From: T1Sed10-7 sp047921175 | Lineage (GTDB): Bacteria > Actinomycetota > Nitriliruptoria > Nitriliruptorales > Nitriliruptoraceae | Length of the DNA: 64,000 nt | Assembly: GCA_047921175.1 (NCBI GenBank) | Contig: JBLRWQ010000005.1 | Span: 5,812-69,811, forward strand | Direction: 5' to 3' | In this document: positions 1 to 8,328 of the stretch, piece after piece | Position numbering within the stretch: the stretch's first letter is position 1 | How the letters are laid out: each line of letters opens with the position of its first letter | Position numbers and translations under genes: made by a program | The notes under the pieces: generated by a model | The model's database searches: none | What the model was told of the DNA's origin: nothing | The model's input: the letters and a program-made list of their open reading frames with translations, nothing else

Positions 1-716
1 AGCCGCCGCTCGAACCACCGCTGACCCCAGCGGGTCCGGGCGAGGTTCGCCTCGGCCTGGAGCCACTCGGCCCGCCAGCCCGGCAGCGCCTCGTAGGTGC
101 GGATGGTCGCCGCCTCGGGGTGGTGCAGGGGGATCGAGTACACCTCGCCGCCCGGGACCCCGGCCGCGTGCGACGGGCCGACCGGGCGGGGGAACCAGGC
201 CAGGCGGCGCGCCGCACCCGCCGGCTCCTCGACCCGCCGGCCGTCGACCCGAGCGAGCGCGGGGACCGTGAGGCTGGCCAGCTGCGCCCGCCGCTCCCCC
301 GGGGTAGCCGCAGCGCGGCCGCCCCCTGCGGTGTAGGTGACGTGGACCTCCTCCACCTGGTCGAGGTCGGCCGCCGCGACCGAGGCGAGCAGGTCCCCGA
401 TCGCCCAGCGCACGCCCGCACCGGCCACGATCCGGCCGCCCCGGCCCGGCGCGTGGGCCGCCGCCACCTCGTGGAGCCAGGCCACCTGACCCGGATCGCG
501 GTCCACGTCCACGACGTCGCGGCCCGCGTCGAGCGCCGTGAGGATCGTGGCACGCACCGCCTCGCTGGCACCGGCGACGACCAGCAGCGGCACCGCCGGG
601 TCAGCACCGACCGCCGCCCCGCGCTCGATGGCGAGGTACTCGGTCCCGGCGTCGCGCAGCGCCGCGCCCACCCGCTCCCCGACGCATCCCGTTGCGCCCA
701 GTACCGCGACCTGCAT
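1..716 (-). CDS. Saccharopine dehydrogenase-like NAD(P)-binding oxidoreductase (C-terminus outside window)
   Basis: The reading frame opens at the ATG at 716 on the minus strand and stays open to base 1, so the C-terminus lies beyond the window. The protein begins MQVAVLGATGCVGERVGAAL, a Rossmann beta-alpha-beta fingerprint (GATGxxG). It continues with the acidic end of a nucleotide-binding fold (DVVDVDRDPGQ near residue 70) and a segment reading VHVTYTAGGG. This layout fits the saccharopine dehydrogenase / trans-acting enoyl reductase family, a diverse set of NAD(P)H enzymes. The substrate cannot be assigned. It is transcribed divergently from the small gene that starts at 830. Confidence 0.7.
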   Translation of the reverse strand, partial: MQVAVLGATGCVGERVGAALRDAGTEYLAIERGAAVGADPAVPLLVVAGASEAVRATILTALDAGRDVVDVDRDPGQVAWLHEVAAAHAPGRGGRIVAGAGVRWAIGDLLASVAAADLDQVEEVHVTYTAGGGRAAATPGERRAQLASLTVPALARVDGRRVEEPAGAARRLAWFPRPVGPSHAAGVPGGEVYSIPLHHPEAATIRTYEALPGWRAEWLQAEANLARTRWGQRWFERR

Positions 717-829
717 GGCTGCTCCCCGGCCGGTGCCGGTCAGGCTACGTGCCGTTGCAGGTGCGTGACTCGGCCGGCGCCTGCTGCGAGGATGCACGCG
801 CCCCCGCTTCCGCCCGCGCGAGGCCCCCG

Positions 830-1207
830 TTGTCCGTCACCGCCCCGCCGCTGCCCGACGGCGCCGTGCTGCTGCGGCTGCCCGCCGCCGGGCGGTCGTG
901 GCCGGAGACGCTCCCCGCGGTCCCCTCGGGCGACACGGTCACCGTCACCGTGGGGCGCGCGGACCTGCTCCCCGAGGGCCACGCCGCCGCGGATCGGGGG
1001 TACGTGGTCGTCGGAGCCGCCAGCGACACCCGGCCCCTGGGCGACGTCGTCGACCTGCTCATCCTCCCGGAGCTCCAGCAGCGCGCACCCGCATGGTGGG
1101 GCGAGCTGCTGGGCCGGGCGAACCGGGCCTTCGACCTGCGGCTCGGCCCCGTGCAGCACGTCCTCGGGGCGGAGCTGGCCATGCACGCCAGAGCGCTGGC
1201 GAGGTAG
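830..1207 (+). CDS. Hypothetical protein, about 125 aa
   Basis: I do not recognise this protein. The likely start is the TTG at 830 (MSVTAPPLPDGAVLL), six bases after a GAGG. In-frame GTG codons at 749 and 761 are alternatives but would add a low-quality N-terminal stretch. The product has an alternating hydrophobic pattern (GAVLLRLPAAG, GDTVTVTV, YVVVGAA, DVVDLLILPEL) and a helical C-terminus, and shows no signal peptide or membrane segment. The opposite frame over this span reads as low-complexity shadow, which supports plus-strand coding. It is divergent from the oxidoreductase at 716. Confidence 0.5.
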   Translation: MSVTAPPLPDGAVLLRLPAAGRSWPETLPAVPSGDTVTVTVGRADLLPEGHAAADRGYVVVGAASDTRPLGDVVDLLILPELQQRAPAWWGELLGRANRAFDLRLGPVQHVLGAELAMHARALAR

Positions 1208-1323
1208 CAGCTACCCGTCGCGGCAACGGTCCGGCCGCAGCAAGCGGCAGAACGCTTGCTGGTGCGAGCGCACAGGGTCAAGAGCGCCGTCGGAACGGGC
1301 GGTGGCCGACCGTCCGTCCCGAA

Positions 1324-1366
1324 GTGCTTGCGGAAGTACGCACCTATCGCGTACCTTCGTAAGCAC
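1324..1366. repeat. Long imperfect palindrome (18-bp arms, 7-base loop)
   Basis: The arm GTGCTTGCGGAAGTACGC (1324-1341) pairs with GCGTACCTTCGTAAGCAC (1349-1366) at 15 of 18 positions. Two of the three mismatches would be G-U wobbles in RNA. It lies in the otherwise featureless gap 1208-1498, about 130 bases upstream of the Lys-rich protein gene. There is no T-run after it, so it could be an operator, an RNA structure or a bidirectional terminator. The rest of the gap shows nothing recognisable. Confidence 0.6.
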
Positions 1367-1498
1367 CCCGGATGGTGATGTCCGGCGAGGGGACGGCGTC
1401 CACGGTGGGCGTGTCCGGATGACACCCCCACCCGGCTCCCACGCGGTCCCCTCCCCGGACCTCACCACCTCGATCCGATCCCCGCTGGAGGAACAGAC

Positions 1499-2332
1499 AT
1501 GGCCGAGACCACCACCACGGCCCGTCCCGCTGCCAAGAAGACGGCGAAGAAGACGGCCGCCCGCAAGACCACCGGCACGGCCGCTGCGCGCAAGCCTGCG
1601 GCCAAGAAGACCACCCGCAAGGCGACCGCGAAGAAGACCGCGGCCCGCCGGCCCGCGACCCCGAAGACCCCGAGCCTGCGTGAGCGCGAGCTCAAGGTCC
1701 TGCTGGAGGACGCCGGCTACGCGACCGCCGGGATCGTCGGCGACGTGGTCGAGTACGCGAAGGGCATCCCGAGCCGCGTGGAGCGGCTGCGGGACGACGC
1801 CGAGCACCTCGCCGAGGACGCACCGGAGAAGCTCAAGGGCCTGCGCGACGTGCCGGAGAAGGCCGAGAAGACCCTCGCCGACCTACGCAAGCGGCTCGAG
1901 AAGGACGCGGAGCGCTACCTCAAGACCTTCGAGAAGCGCTTCGACGCCAAGGCCAAGGAAGGCCGCAAGCTCGCCGACGACGTCCGCAAGGACGAGCGCA
2001 TCGACAAGGTCCTCACCCAGGCCGGCAACGCCCGCTCGCAGCTCAAGGGTGCCTTCACCTCCGTGACCAAGACCGCGGACGTGGCCGTCGAGACGGCCCA
2101 CAAGCAGGCCGAGAACGTCACCACGCAGGCCAAGGCCACCACGACCACCGCCCGCAAGGCCGTCGACGAGACCGTCGCCAAGGCCAAGGGCACCGTGACC
2201 GCCGCCAAGGGCGCCGCCGAGGAGACCGTCAAGGCCACCGGCGAGCAGGTCGAGCAGGCCAAGCAGCAGACGAAGGCCGCCGCGACCTCGGTCAGGAAGA
2301 CCGCTGAGGCCGCCGGCGACGCCACCGCCTGA
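1499..2332 (+). CDS. Lys/Ala-rich histone H1-like and HBHA/apolipoprotein-like coiled-coil protein
   Basis: The 277-aa protein has two parts. Residues about 11-57 are a basic tail of AAKKT / AARKTT / TARKAT-type repeats like eukaryotic H1 tails. Residues about 58-277 are a long, charged, proline-poor amphipathic helix (RERELKVLLEDAGY, VERLRDDAEHLAE, TTTTARKAVDETV, EETVKATGEQVEQAK) resembling apolipoprotein/phasin-like or heparin-binding haemagglutinin helices. A GGAGG precedes the ATG with good spacing. No signal peptide is present, so it is probably cytoplasmic, binding DNA or polyanions, or coating inclusions. In mycobacterial HupB and HBHA the Lys-rich repeats are C-terminal; here they are N-terminal. 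The specific role is inferred only from composition. Confidence 0.8.
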   Translation: MAETTTTARPAAKKTAKKTAARKTTGTAAARKPAAKKTTRKATAKKTAARRPATPKTPSLRERELKVLLEDAGYATAGIVGDVVEYAKGIPSRVERLRDDAEHLAEDAPEKLKGLRDVPEKAEKTLADLRKRLEKDAERYLKTFEKRFDAKAKEGRKLADDVRKDERIDKVLTQAGNARSQLKGAFTSVTKTADVAVETAHKQAENVTTQAKATTTTARKAVDETVAKAKGTVTAAKGAAEETVKATGEQVEQAKQQTKAAATSVRKTAEAAGDATA

Positions 2333-2377
2333 CCCCACTCCCCCGGCACCGGGACCTGCCACCCGGTGCGCTCCCTG

Positions 2378-2410
2378 AGGCCCGTCCCGCGCACGTCGCG
2401 GGGCGGGCCT
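2378..2410 (+). terminator. Strong GC hairpin terminator after the Lys-rich gene
   Basis: The stem AGGCCCGTCCCGC (2378-2390) pairs along all 13 positions with GCGGGGCGGGCCT (2398-2410), one pair being a G-U wobble, around a 7-base loop. There is no following T-run, as is common for high-GC actinobacterial terminators. It sits 46 bases past the stop codon and before the yqeY start. Confidence 0.65.
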
Positions 2411-2468
2411 CTCGGCGTCCCCGGACCGGTGGGGAGTACCCTGCCGCCGGCCGACACACGAGGGACCG

Positions 2469-2927
2469 ATGAGCCTGCAGCGACGCATCGAGGACGACCT
2501 GCACGCCGCGATGAAGGCCCGTGACAAGGCCACGACGTCCGCGTTGCGGATGGTCGTCGCGGCGCTGAAGAACCGGGCCGTGGCCGACGGACTCGGCCCC
2601 CAGGGTGCGCTGGAGGACACGGTGGTGCAGCAGGTCCTGACCACCGAGGTCAAGCGGCGCAAGGAAGCGGCCAGGGCCTTCGCCGACGGCGGGCGTGACG
2701 AGGCCGCCGCGAGCGAGCTGGCCGAGGCGGCCCTGTACGAGGGCTACCTGCCGGCCCAGCTCGACGACGACGAGCTGACCGCGATCGTGGACCGGGTCGT
2801 CACGGACCTCGGCGCCGACGGTCCGGGGGCCATGGGCCAGGTCATGAAGGCCACCATGGCCGAGGTCGCCGGGCGTGCCGACGGGGGGCGGGTGTCCGCG
2901 CTGGTCAAGCAGCGCCTGACCGGCTGA
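2469..2927 (+). CDS. yqeY: GatB/YqeY domain-containing protein
   Basis: This 152-aa all-helical protein (MSLQRRIEDDLHAAMKARDK, LRMVVAALKNR, EVKRRKEAARAFADGGR, LAEAALYEGYLPAQL, GAMGQVMKATMAEV) matches the whole YqeY family in length and sequence. The family is homologous to the tRNA-binding tail domain of the amidotransferase subunit GatB, but its own role is not settled. A GAGGGA precedes the ATG. It is likely monocistronic: a terminator lies upstream and a 48-base gap separates it from the carboxylase gene. Confidence 0.9.
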   Translation: MSLQRRIEDDLHAAMKARDKATTSALRMVVAALKNRAVADGLGPQGALEDTVVQQVLTTEVKRRKEAARAFADGGRDEAAASELAEAALYEGYLPAQLDDDELTAIVDRVVTDLGADGPGAMGQVMKATMAEVAGRADGGRVSALVKQRLTG

Positions 2928-2975
2928 GCCGGCCCGACGCCGGGTCGCACGGTCGACCCGCCTAGCATCGCCGGC

Positions 2976-4616
2976 ATGCCGATCCTGCCCAGCTCACTCG
3001 ACACCACCAGCGACGCCTTCGCCCGCAACCGGGCCCACCACCTCGCCCTGCGTGACGATCTGCGTCGGGAGCTGGAGCGGGTCGCCGCCGGTGGTCCCGC
3101 CGCGGCCCGCGAGCGCCACCTCGCCCGCGGCAAGCTGCTGCCGCGCCAGCGGGTGGAGGCCCTGCTGGACCCCGGTACGCCGTTCCTGGAGCTGTCCCCG
3201 CTCGCGGCGCACGGCATGTACGACGACGACGCGCCGGGCGCCGGGCTGATCACCGGCATCGGCCGGGTCGCGGGACGTGCGGTCGTCGTCGTGGCCAACG
3301 ACGCCACCGTCAAGGGCGGCACCTACTACCCGATGACCGTCAAGAAGCACCTGCGCGCCCAGGAGGTAGCGCTCGCCAACCGCCTGCCGTGCGTCTACCT
3401 GGTCGACTCCGGCGGGGCGTTCCTGCCCCTGCAGGACGAGGTCTTCCCCGACCGCGACCACTTCGGGCGCATCTTCCGCAACCAGGCCCAGCTGTCGGCG
3501 CTCGGCTGCGGGCAGATCGCGGTGGTGCTCGGCTCGTGCACCGCCGGCGGGGCCTACGTGCCGGCGATGAGCGACGAGACCATCATCGTCCGCGAGCAGG
3601 GCACCATCTTCCTCGGTGGCCCACCGCTGGTGAAGGCCGCCACCGGCGAGGAGGTGACCGCGGAGGACCTCGGCGGTGGGGACCTGCACGCACGCACCTC
3701 CGGGGTGGTCGACCACCTCGCCGTCGACGACGCGCACGCGCTGGCACTGGCCCGCGATGCCGTCGCGACCCTGCCGGCGGGCCCCGCCGCCACCGACCTG
3801 GCGACGGAGGGGCTGGCGGCGCTGGAGCTGGACCTCGAGGACCCGGAACCCCCGGCCTTCGACCCGGAGGAGCTGTACGGCATCCTGCCCACCGACGTGC
3901 GCCAGCCCTATCCGGTCCGTGAGGTGCTGGCCCGGCTGGTCGACGGCTCGCGGCTGCACGAGTTCAAGCCGCTGTACGGCGAGACGCTCGTCACCGGGTT
4001 CGCCCACATCCACGGCATCCCGGTCGGGATCGTCGCCAACGACGGGATCCTGTTCCGCGAGTCGGCCCTGAAGGGGGCCCACTTCGTCCAGCTGTGCGAC
4101 CAGCGCCGGATCCCGCTGCTGTTCCTGCAGAACATCGCCGGGTTCATGGTGGGCCGCGAGTACGAGGCCGGCGGGATCGCCAAGGACGGCGCCAAGCTCG
4201 TGACCGCCGTGGCGTGCGCCCGGGTCCCGAAGCTGACCGTGATCACCGGCGGCTCCTTCGGGGCCGGCAACTACGCCATGTGCGGTCGGGCCTACGACCC
4301 CCGCTTCCTGTGGATGTGGCCCAACGCCCGCATCAGCGTCATGGGTGGTGAGCAGGCCGCAACGGTGCTCGCCACCGTGCGCCGCGACCGCCTCGAGGCG
4401 GACGGCGGGACGTGGTCGGAGGAGGACGAGGCGGCGTTCAAGGACCCGATCCGCGCCACCTACGACGCCCAGGGCCACCCCTACCACGCCACCGCGCGGC
4501 TGTGGGACGACGGGATCATCGAGCCGGCCGCGACCCGCGACGTCGTCGGGCTCGGCCTCGCGGTGGCGACCGGGGCGCCCATCGGTCCGGTCCGCCGCGG
4601 CGTGCTGCGGATGTGA
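2976..4616 (+). CDS. Methylcrotonyl-CoA carboxylase carboxyltransferase (beta) subunit
   Basis: The 546-aa biotin-dependent acyl-CoA carboxyltransferase has both crotonase-like halves. The N-half carries VDSGGAFLPLQDEVFPD with HFGRIFRNQA. The C-half carries LQNIAGFMVGREYEAGGIAK, GGSFGAGNYAMCGRAYDPRF and MWPNARISVMGGEQAA. These signatures are typical of the methylcrotonyl-CoA rather than the propionyl-CoA enzyme. It transfers CO2 from carboxybiotin to 3-methylcrotonyl-CoA in leucine degradation. The alpha subunit starts 8 bases after its stop, and HMG-CoA lyase follows, which supports the substrate. No clear ribosome-binding site is seen. Confidence 0.92.
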   Translation: MPILPSSLDTTSDAFARNRAHHLALRDDLRRELERVAAGGPAAARERHLARGKLLPRQRVEALLDPGTPFLELSPLAAHGMYDDDAPGAGLITGIGRVAGRAVVVVANDATVKGGTYYPMTVKKHLRAQEVALANRLPCVYLVDSGGAFLPLQDEVFPDRDHFGRIFRNQAQLSALGCGQIAVVLGSCTAGGAYVPAMSDETIIVREQGTIFLGGPPLVKAATGEEVTAEDLGGGDLHARTSGVVDHLAVDDAHALALARDAVATLPAGPAATDLATEGLAALELDLEDPEPPAFDPEELYGILPTDVRQPYPVREVLARLVDGSRLHEFKPLYGETLVTGFAHIHGIPVGIVANDGILFRESALKGAHFVQLCDQRRIPLLFLQNIAGFMVGREYEAGGIAKDGAKLVTAVACARVPKLTVITGGSFGAGNYAMCGRAYDPRFLWMWPNARISVMGGEQAATVLATVRRDRLEADGGTWSEEDEAAFKDPIRATYDAQGHPYHATARLWDDGIIEPAATRDVVGLGLAVATGAPIGPVRRGVLRM

Positions 4617-4624
4617 GGCCGGCC

Positions 4625-6592
4625 ATGGTCACCCGTGTCCTGATCGCCAACCGGGGCGAGATCGCCCGCCGGATCATCCGGACCTGCCGCGAGCTCGGCA
4701 TCGGCACCGTCGCGGTCTACAGCGACGCCGATGCCGACGCCCCCCACGTGGCCGAGGCCGACCAGGCCGTCCGGCTCGGGCCCGCTCCGGCGCCCGCGAG
4801 CTACCTCGCCGCCGACCGGCTGCTGGACGCCGCGGCCCGCACCGGCTGCGACGCCGTCCACCCCGGCTACGGCTTCCTGGCCGAGGACGCCGGCTTCGCC
4901 CGGGCCGTGGCGGCCGCCGGGCTGACCTTCGTCGGTCCCCCGGCCGAGGTCATCGCCCTGATGGGCGACAAGGCCGCCGCCAAGCGCCACCTCGCCGCGG
5001 CCGGGGTACCGGTGATCCCCGGCGAGGACCGCGACGACCTCGAGGACGACGCGCTGCTGGTCGCCGCCGAGCGGGTCGGCTTCCCGCTGATGGTCAAGGC
5101 GGTCGCCGGGGGCGGCGGCACCGGCATGCGGGTGGTCGACGACGCGCGTGCGCTCCCCGGCGCCCTGCGCGCCGCCCGACGTGAGGCCCGCGGCGCCTTC
5201 GGGGACGACCGGGTCATCCTCGAGCGGCTCGTCGCCGCGCCCCGTCACCTCGAGGTCCAGGTGATGGCGGACGCCCACGGCAACGTCGTCCACCTGTTCG
5301 AGCGCGAGTGCACCGTCCAGCGCCGCCACCAGAAGCTGGTCGAGGAGGCCCCCTCGGCGGTGGTGGACGAGCGGCTGCGGGCGCGGCTGACCGACGCCGC
5401 GGTCACCGCCACCCGGGCGGTCGGCTACCGGGGGGCCGGGACGCTCGAGTTCCTGCTCGACGGCTCCACCCTGGACGACGACGAGCCGACGTTCGCGTTC
5501 CTGGAGATGAACACCCGTCTGCAGGTCGAGCACCCGGTGACGGAGCTGATCACCGGCCTCGACCTGGTGGCCTGGCAGCTCGAGATCGCCGCCGGTCGGC
5601 CCCTGCCGCTCGCGCAGGAGGACATCGAACGCGCCGGGCACGCCATCGAGGTGCGGCTCTACGCCGAGGACCCGCTCGAGCAGCTGCCCCAGACCGGCAC
5701 GATCCACGCCCTGCACCTGCCGGAGGGTCCGGGGATCCGCTGCGACGTCGGCATCACCGCCGGCTCGCTCGTCCCGCGCCACTACGACCCCATGCTCGGC
5801 AAGCTCATCGCCCACGGCCGCGACCGCGACGAGGCCATCGCCCGGCTGCGGGACGCCCTGGCCCACACCAGCGTCCGCGGGGTGGTCACCAACCTCGAGC
5901 TCGCCGACGCGGTCCTGGCCCACCCGGCCTTCGCCGCCGCGGAGCTGACCACCGCCTTCCTCACCGACCACCTCGGCGGGTGGGCGCCACCGCCGCTGCC
6001 CGCCGCCGCGCTCGCAGACGCGGCCGTCGCCCTGCACGAGCACGGTCGCACCGACCGCTCAGGATCACCCTGGTCCACCCTCGGCGCGCTGCGCACCGGT
6101 GGCGGTGCCTGGTCGCTCCGGCTGCACGACCGGCTCCGTGGCGCGCAGGCGGACGCCGACCCGCTGCAGGTGCGCGTCCGCGGCACCCGCACCGAGGTGA
6201 CGCTGGCGGGCGAGCCGGTCGAGGCGGGCGGCGGCGGCGACATCGAGGTGGTGGCGCGACCGGGGGCCCGGGCCGTCTGGCTCCACCGCGACGGCCGGAC
6301 CCGGGTGCTGGACGAGATCCCGCCGACCCGGCACGGCGACGCCAGCGCCCCGACCGGGACCGCCACCTTCACCGCCCCGATGCCGGGCACCGTGATCGCG
6401 GTCGAGGTCCGCGCCGGCGAGCCGGTCACCGCGGGCACGGTGCTGGCGGTGGTGGAGGCGATGAAGATGGAGCACCCGGTCCGGGCGCCGGTGGACGGGA
6501 CCGTCACCGCCGTCCACGTCCACGCGGGCCAGGCGGTGGAGGCCGCGACGGTCCTGCTGGCCTTCGAACCCGCCGGTACGGCCAGCCCCTGA
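4625..6592 (+). CDS. Methylcrotonyl-CoA carboxylase biotin carboxylase/carrier (alpha) subunit
   Basis: The 655-aa protein starts MVTRVLIANRGEIARRIIRT. It has a biotin carboxylase N-domain, an ATP-grasp domain with the glycine loop KAVAGGGGTGMR, and the carboxylase motif FLEMNTRLQVEHPVTELITG. A C-terminal biotinyl domain follows, with VEAMKMEHP (biotinylated Lys about residue 614). The ATG at 4625 was chosen over in-frame upstream starts inside the beta gene because the protein starts here in the family. It carboxylates biotin with ATP and bicarbonate and partners the beta subunit. Confidence 0.93.
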   Translation: MVTRVLIANRGEIARRIIRTCRELGIGTVAVYSDADADAPHVAEADQAVRLGPAPAPASYLAADRLLDAAARTGCDAVHPGYGFLAEDAGFARAVAAAGLTFVGPPAEVIALMGDKAAAKRHLAAAGVPVIPGEDRDDLEDDALLVAAERVGFPLMVKAVAGGGGTGMRVVDDARALPGALRAARREARGAFGDDRVILERLVAAPRHLEVQVMADAHGNVVHLFERECTVQRRHQKLVEEAPSAVVDERLRARLTDAAVTATRAVGYRGAGTLEFLLDGSTLDDDEPTFAFLEMNTRLQVEHPVTELITGLDLVAWQLEIAAGRPLPLAQEDIERAGHAIEVRLYAEDPLEQLPQTGTIHALHLPEGPGIRCDVGITAGSLVPRHYDPMLGKLIAHGRDRDEAIARLRDALAHTSVRGVVTNLELADAVLAHPAFAAAELTTAFLTDHLGGWAPPPLPAAALADAAVALHEHGRTDRSGSPWSTLGALRTGGGAWSLRLHDRLRGAQADADPLQVRVRGTRTEVTLAGEPVEAGGGGDIEVVARPGARAVWLHRDGRTRVLDEIPPTRHGDASAPTGTATFTAPMPGTVIAVEVRAGEPVTAGTVLAVVEAMKMEHPVRAPVDGTVTAVHVHAGQAVEAATVLLAFEPAGTASP

Positions 6593-6602
6593 GGAGGCGC
6601 AC

Positions 6603-7514
6603 GTGGAGCTCCCCGAGCGCGTGACCATCGTCGAGGTCGGCCCCCGAGACGGCCTGCAGAACGAGCCGGGCACCGTGCCCACCGCGGTCAAGATCGGCTT
6701 CATCGACCGACTGTCCCGGACCGGGCTCCAGGTGGTCGAGGCCACCTCGTTCGTCCGAGGAGACCTCGTGCCGCAGCTGGCCGACGCGGCCGAGGTGCTG
6801 GCCGGGATCACCCCCGCACCGGGGGTGCGCTATCCCGTCCTGGTCGCCAACGACCGCGGGCTCGACCGGGCGCTCGAGGCCGGCGCGGGCGAGATCGCGG
6901 TGTTCGCCTCCGCTTCGGAGCCGTTCAGCGAGCGCAACCTCGGCTGCTCGATCGCCGACAGCCTGCACCGTTTCCGTGGGGTCGTCCGCCGTGCCCGACG
7001 CGAGGGCTGCCGGGTGCGCGGCTACGTCTCCATGGTCGCCGGCTGCCCGTACCAGGGGGAGGTCCCCGCTGACGACGTCGTCCGTGTCACCACCGAGCTG
7101 TTCGAGCTCGGCTGCGACGAGGTCTCCCTCGGGGACACGATCGGGGTCGGCACCCCGCTGCAGATCCAGGACCTGATCGACCGGCTCTCGCGCACCGTGC
7201 TCGTCGACCGGCTGGCGGTCCACCTGCACGACACCTACGGCCAGGGGCTCGCGAACACCCTGGCGGCCTTCGAGGCCGGGGTGCGCACGGCCGACACCAG
7301 CGCGGGCGGGCTCGGCGGCTGCCCCTTCGCGGTGGGCGCCACCGGCAACCTCGCCACCGAGGACCTGCTCTACGCCCTGGAGGGCTCCGGGGTCCACACC
7401 GGCGTGGACCTGGAGGAGGTCATCGCGGTGACCGCATGGATGGCCGAGCAGCTCGGCCGGCCACCGGTGTCCCGCGTGGCCCGGGCCGTGCTGGCGCGCG
7501 ACGGGGGCCGCTGA
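6603..7514 (+). CDS. Hydroxymethylglutaryl-CoA lyase
   Basis: This 303-aa TIM-barrel lyase of the HMGL-like family has VGPRDGLQNE at the N-terminus, SLGDTIGVGTP, the metal-site HLHDTYGQG, and the flexible catalytic loop GGLGGCPFAVGATGNLATED containing the active-site Cys. It cleaves HMG-CoA to acetoacetate and acetyl-CoA, the last step of leucine breakdown. The GTG start has a GAGGAGG ten bases after the carboxylase stop, so the three genes form an operon. Methylglutaconyl-CoA hydratase and isovaleryl-CoA dehydrogenase are not next to it. Its 3' end overlaps the convergent hydrolase gene by 95 bases. Confidence 0.93.
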   Translation: MELPERVTIVEVGPRDGLQNEPGTVPTAVKIGFIDRLSRTGLQVVEATSFVRGDLVPQLADAAEVLAGITPAPGVRYPVLVANDRGLDRALEAGAGEIAVFASASEPFSERNLGCSIADSLHRFRGVVRRARREGCRVRGYVSMVAGCPYQGEVPADDVVRVTTELFELGCDEVSLGDTIGVGTPLQIQDLIDRLSRTVLVDRLAVHLHDTYGQGLANTLAAFEAGVRTADTSAGGLGGCPFAVGATGNLATEDLLYALEGSGVHTGVDLEEVIAVTAWMAEQLGRPPVSRVARAVLARDGGR

Positions 7515-8328
7515 CCGCCTCCACCGCGCACGAGCCGAGGTGGTCGGTCCCGGTGACCATGGCGGTCATGGAGGCCACGACCAGCGCCCCGCGTGCCGCC
7601 GACGCGGCCCACCGCTCGGCGACCTCGAGCGGATGGCCCGGATCATCCGGCCAGCCCACCACCGCGAGCGGCACCGACAGCGACGCGACCTCCTCGATCG
7701 TCGGCGCCAGCCCACCGTCCAGCGAGGTCAGCACCGCCGCCAGGCTGGCGGGGTCGTGCCGGGGCTGGTCGGCCAGCAGGGTGCGCCGCAGCCAGTCGGG
7801 GAGCGCCGCGTCCGCCGCGATGGCGGCGAGGTGACCGGCCACGCCGTCGGTCGCGAGCCGCGCGGCGATGGCGGCGTGCGGCCCGTCACCCGGGATGGCC
7901 CGGCCCGTCCAGGCCGGCAGGCAGGCCAGCACGCTCGCGCCGCGGGCGCCGTCGGCCACGGCCCGCACCGCGGCGTGCGCCCCCAGCGAGATCCCGCCGA
8001 CCACCTCGACCTCGCCGTCGCAGCGCTCCACCACCCGCGCCAGGTCCTGTGCGTGGACGTCGAGATGGTGGTCGCCGACCTCGCGGGCGATGCTGGAGGC
8101 GCCGTGCCCCCGCAGGTCGTAGGCCACGAGCCGACGGCCCGCACGCGCCACCGGACCGGCGAACGCCTCGACCACGAACCGGGCCGAGGAGCCGACGCCG
8201 TGTGCGATGACCCACGCCGGCAGCTCCGGCCGGCCGACCTCGACCACCGCCAGGCGTGCAGCTTCCGTCGGCACGGTGCGGTGGCGGACGGCGACCGGTC
8301 CGACCCCGTCGGGACGCTCGGGCGTCAC
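7420..8328 (-). CDS. Alpha/beta hydrolase
   Basis: The 302-aa alpha/beta hydrolase has HGVGSSARFVVEAFAGPVARAG (oxyanion region), YDLRGHGAS, and a nucleophile elbow reading GGISLGAHAA. The acid is probably in GWPDDPGHP and the His in TDHLGS. The GTG start overlaps the TGA of the upstream TlpA-like gene (GTGA), suggesting coupled translation. The last 31 codons are antisense to the HMG-CoA lyase gene and read as low-complexity Arg/Pro/Ala, so the gene probably ran through into its neighbour. The substrate is unknown. Confidence 0.8.
   Translation of the reverse strand: MTPERPDGVGPVAVRHRTVPTEAARLAVVEVGRPELPAWVIAHGVGSSARFVVEAFAGPVARAGRRLVAYDLRGHGASSIAREVGDHHLDVHAQDLARVVERCDGEVEVVGGISLGAHAAVRAVADGARGASVLACLPAWTGRAIPGDGPHAAIAARLATDGVAGHLAAIAADAALPDWLRRTLLADQPRHDPASLAAVLTSLDGGLAPTIEEVASLSVPLAVVGWPDDPGHPLEVAERWAASAARGALVVASMTAMVTGTDHLGSCAVEAVSGPRRAPARPGPRGTPVAGRAARPSMRSPR

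Noticed and set aside
120..2066. Plus-strand 648-codon frame at the left edge
   Set aside because: It crosses the divergent oxidoreductase, the 125-aa gene and the H1-like gene in other frames; composition is Arg/Pro/Ala shadow.
2994..4487. Minus-strand frame of about 500 codons opposite the carboxylase beta gene
   Set aside because: The plus strand encodes an unmistakable carboxyltransferase, and the antisense translation has no recognisable motif.
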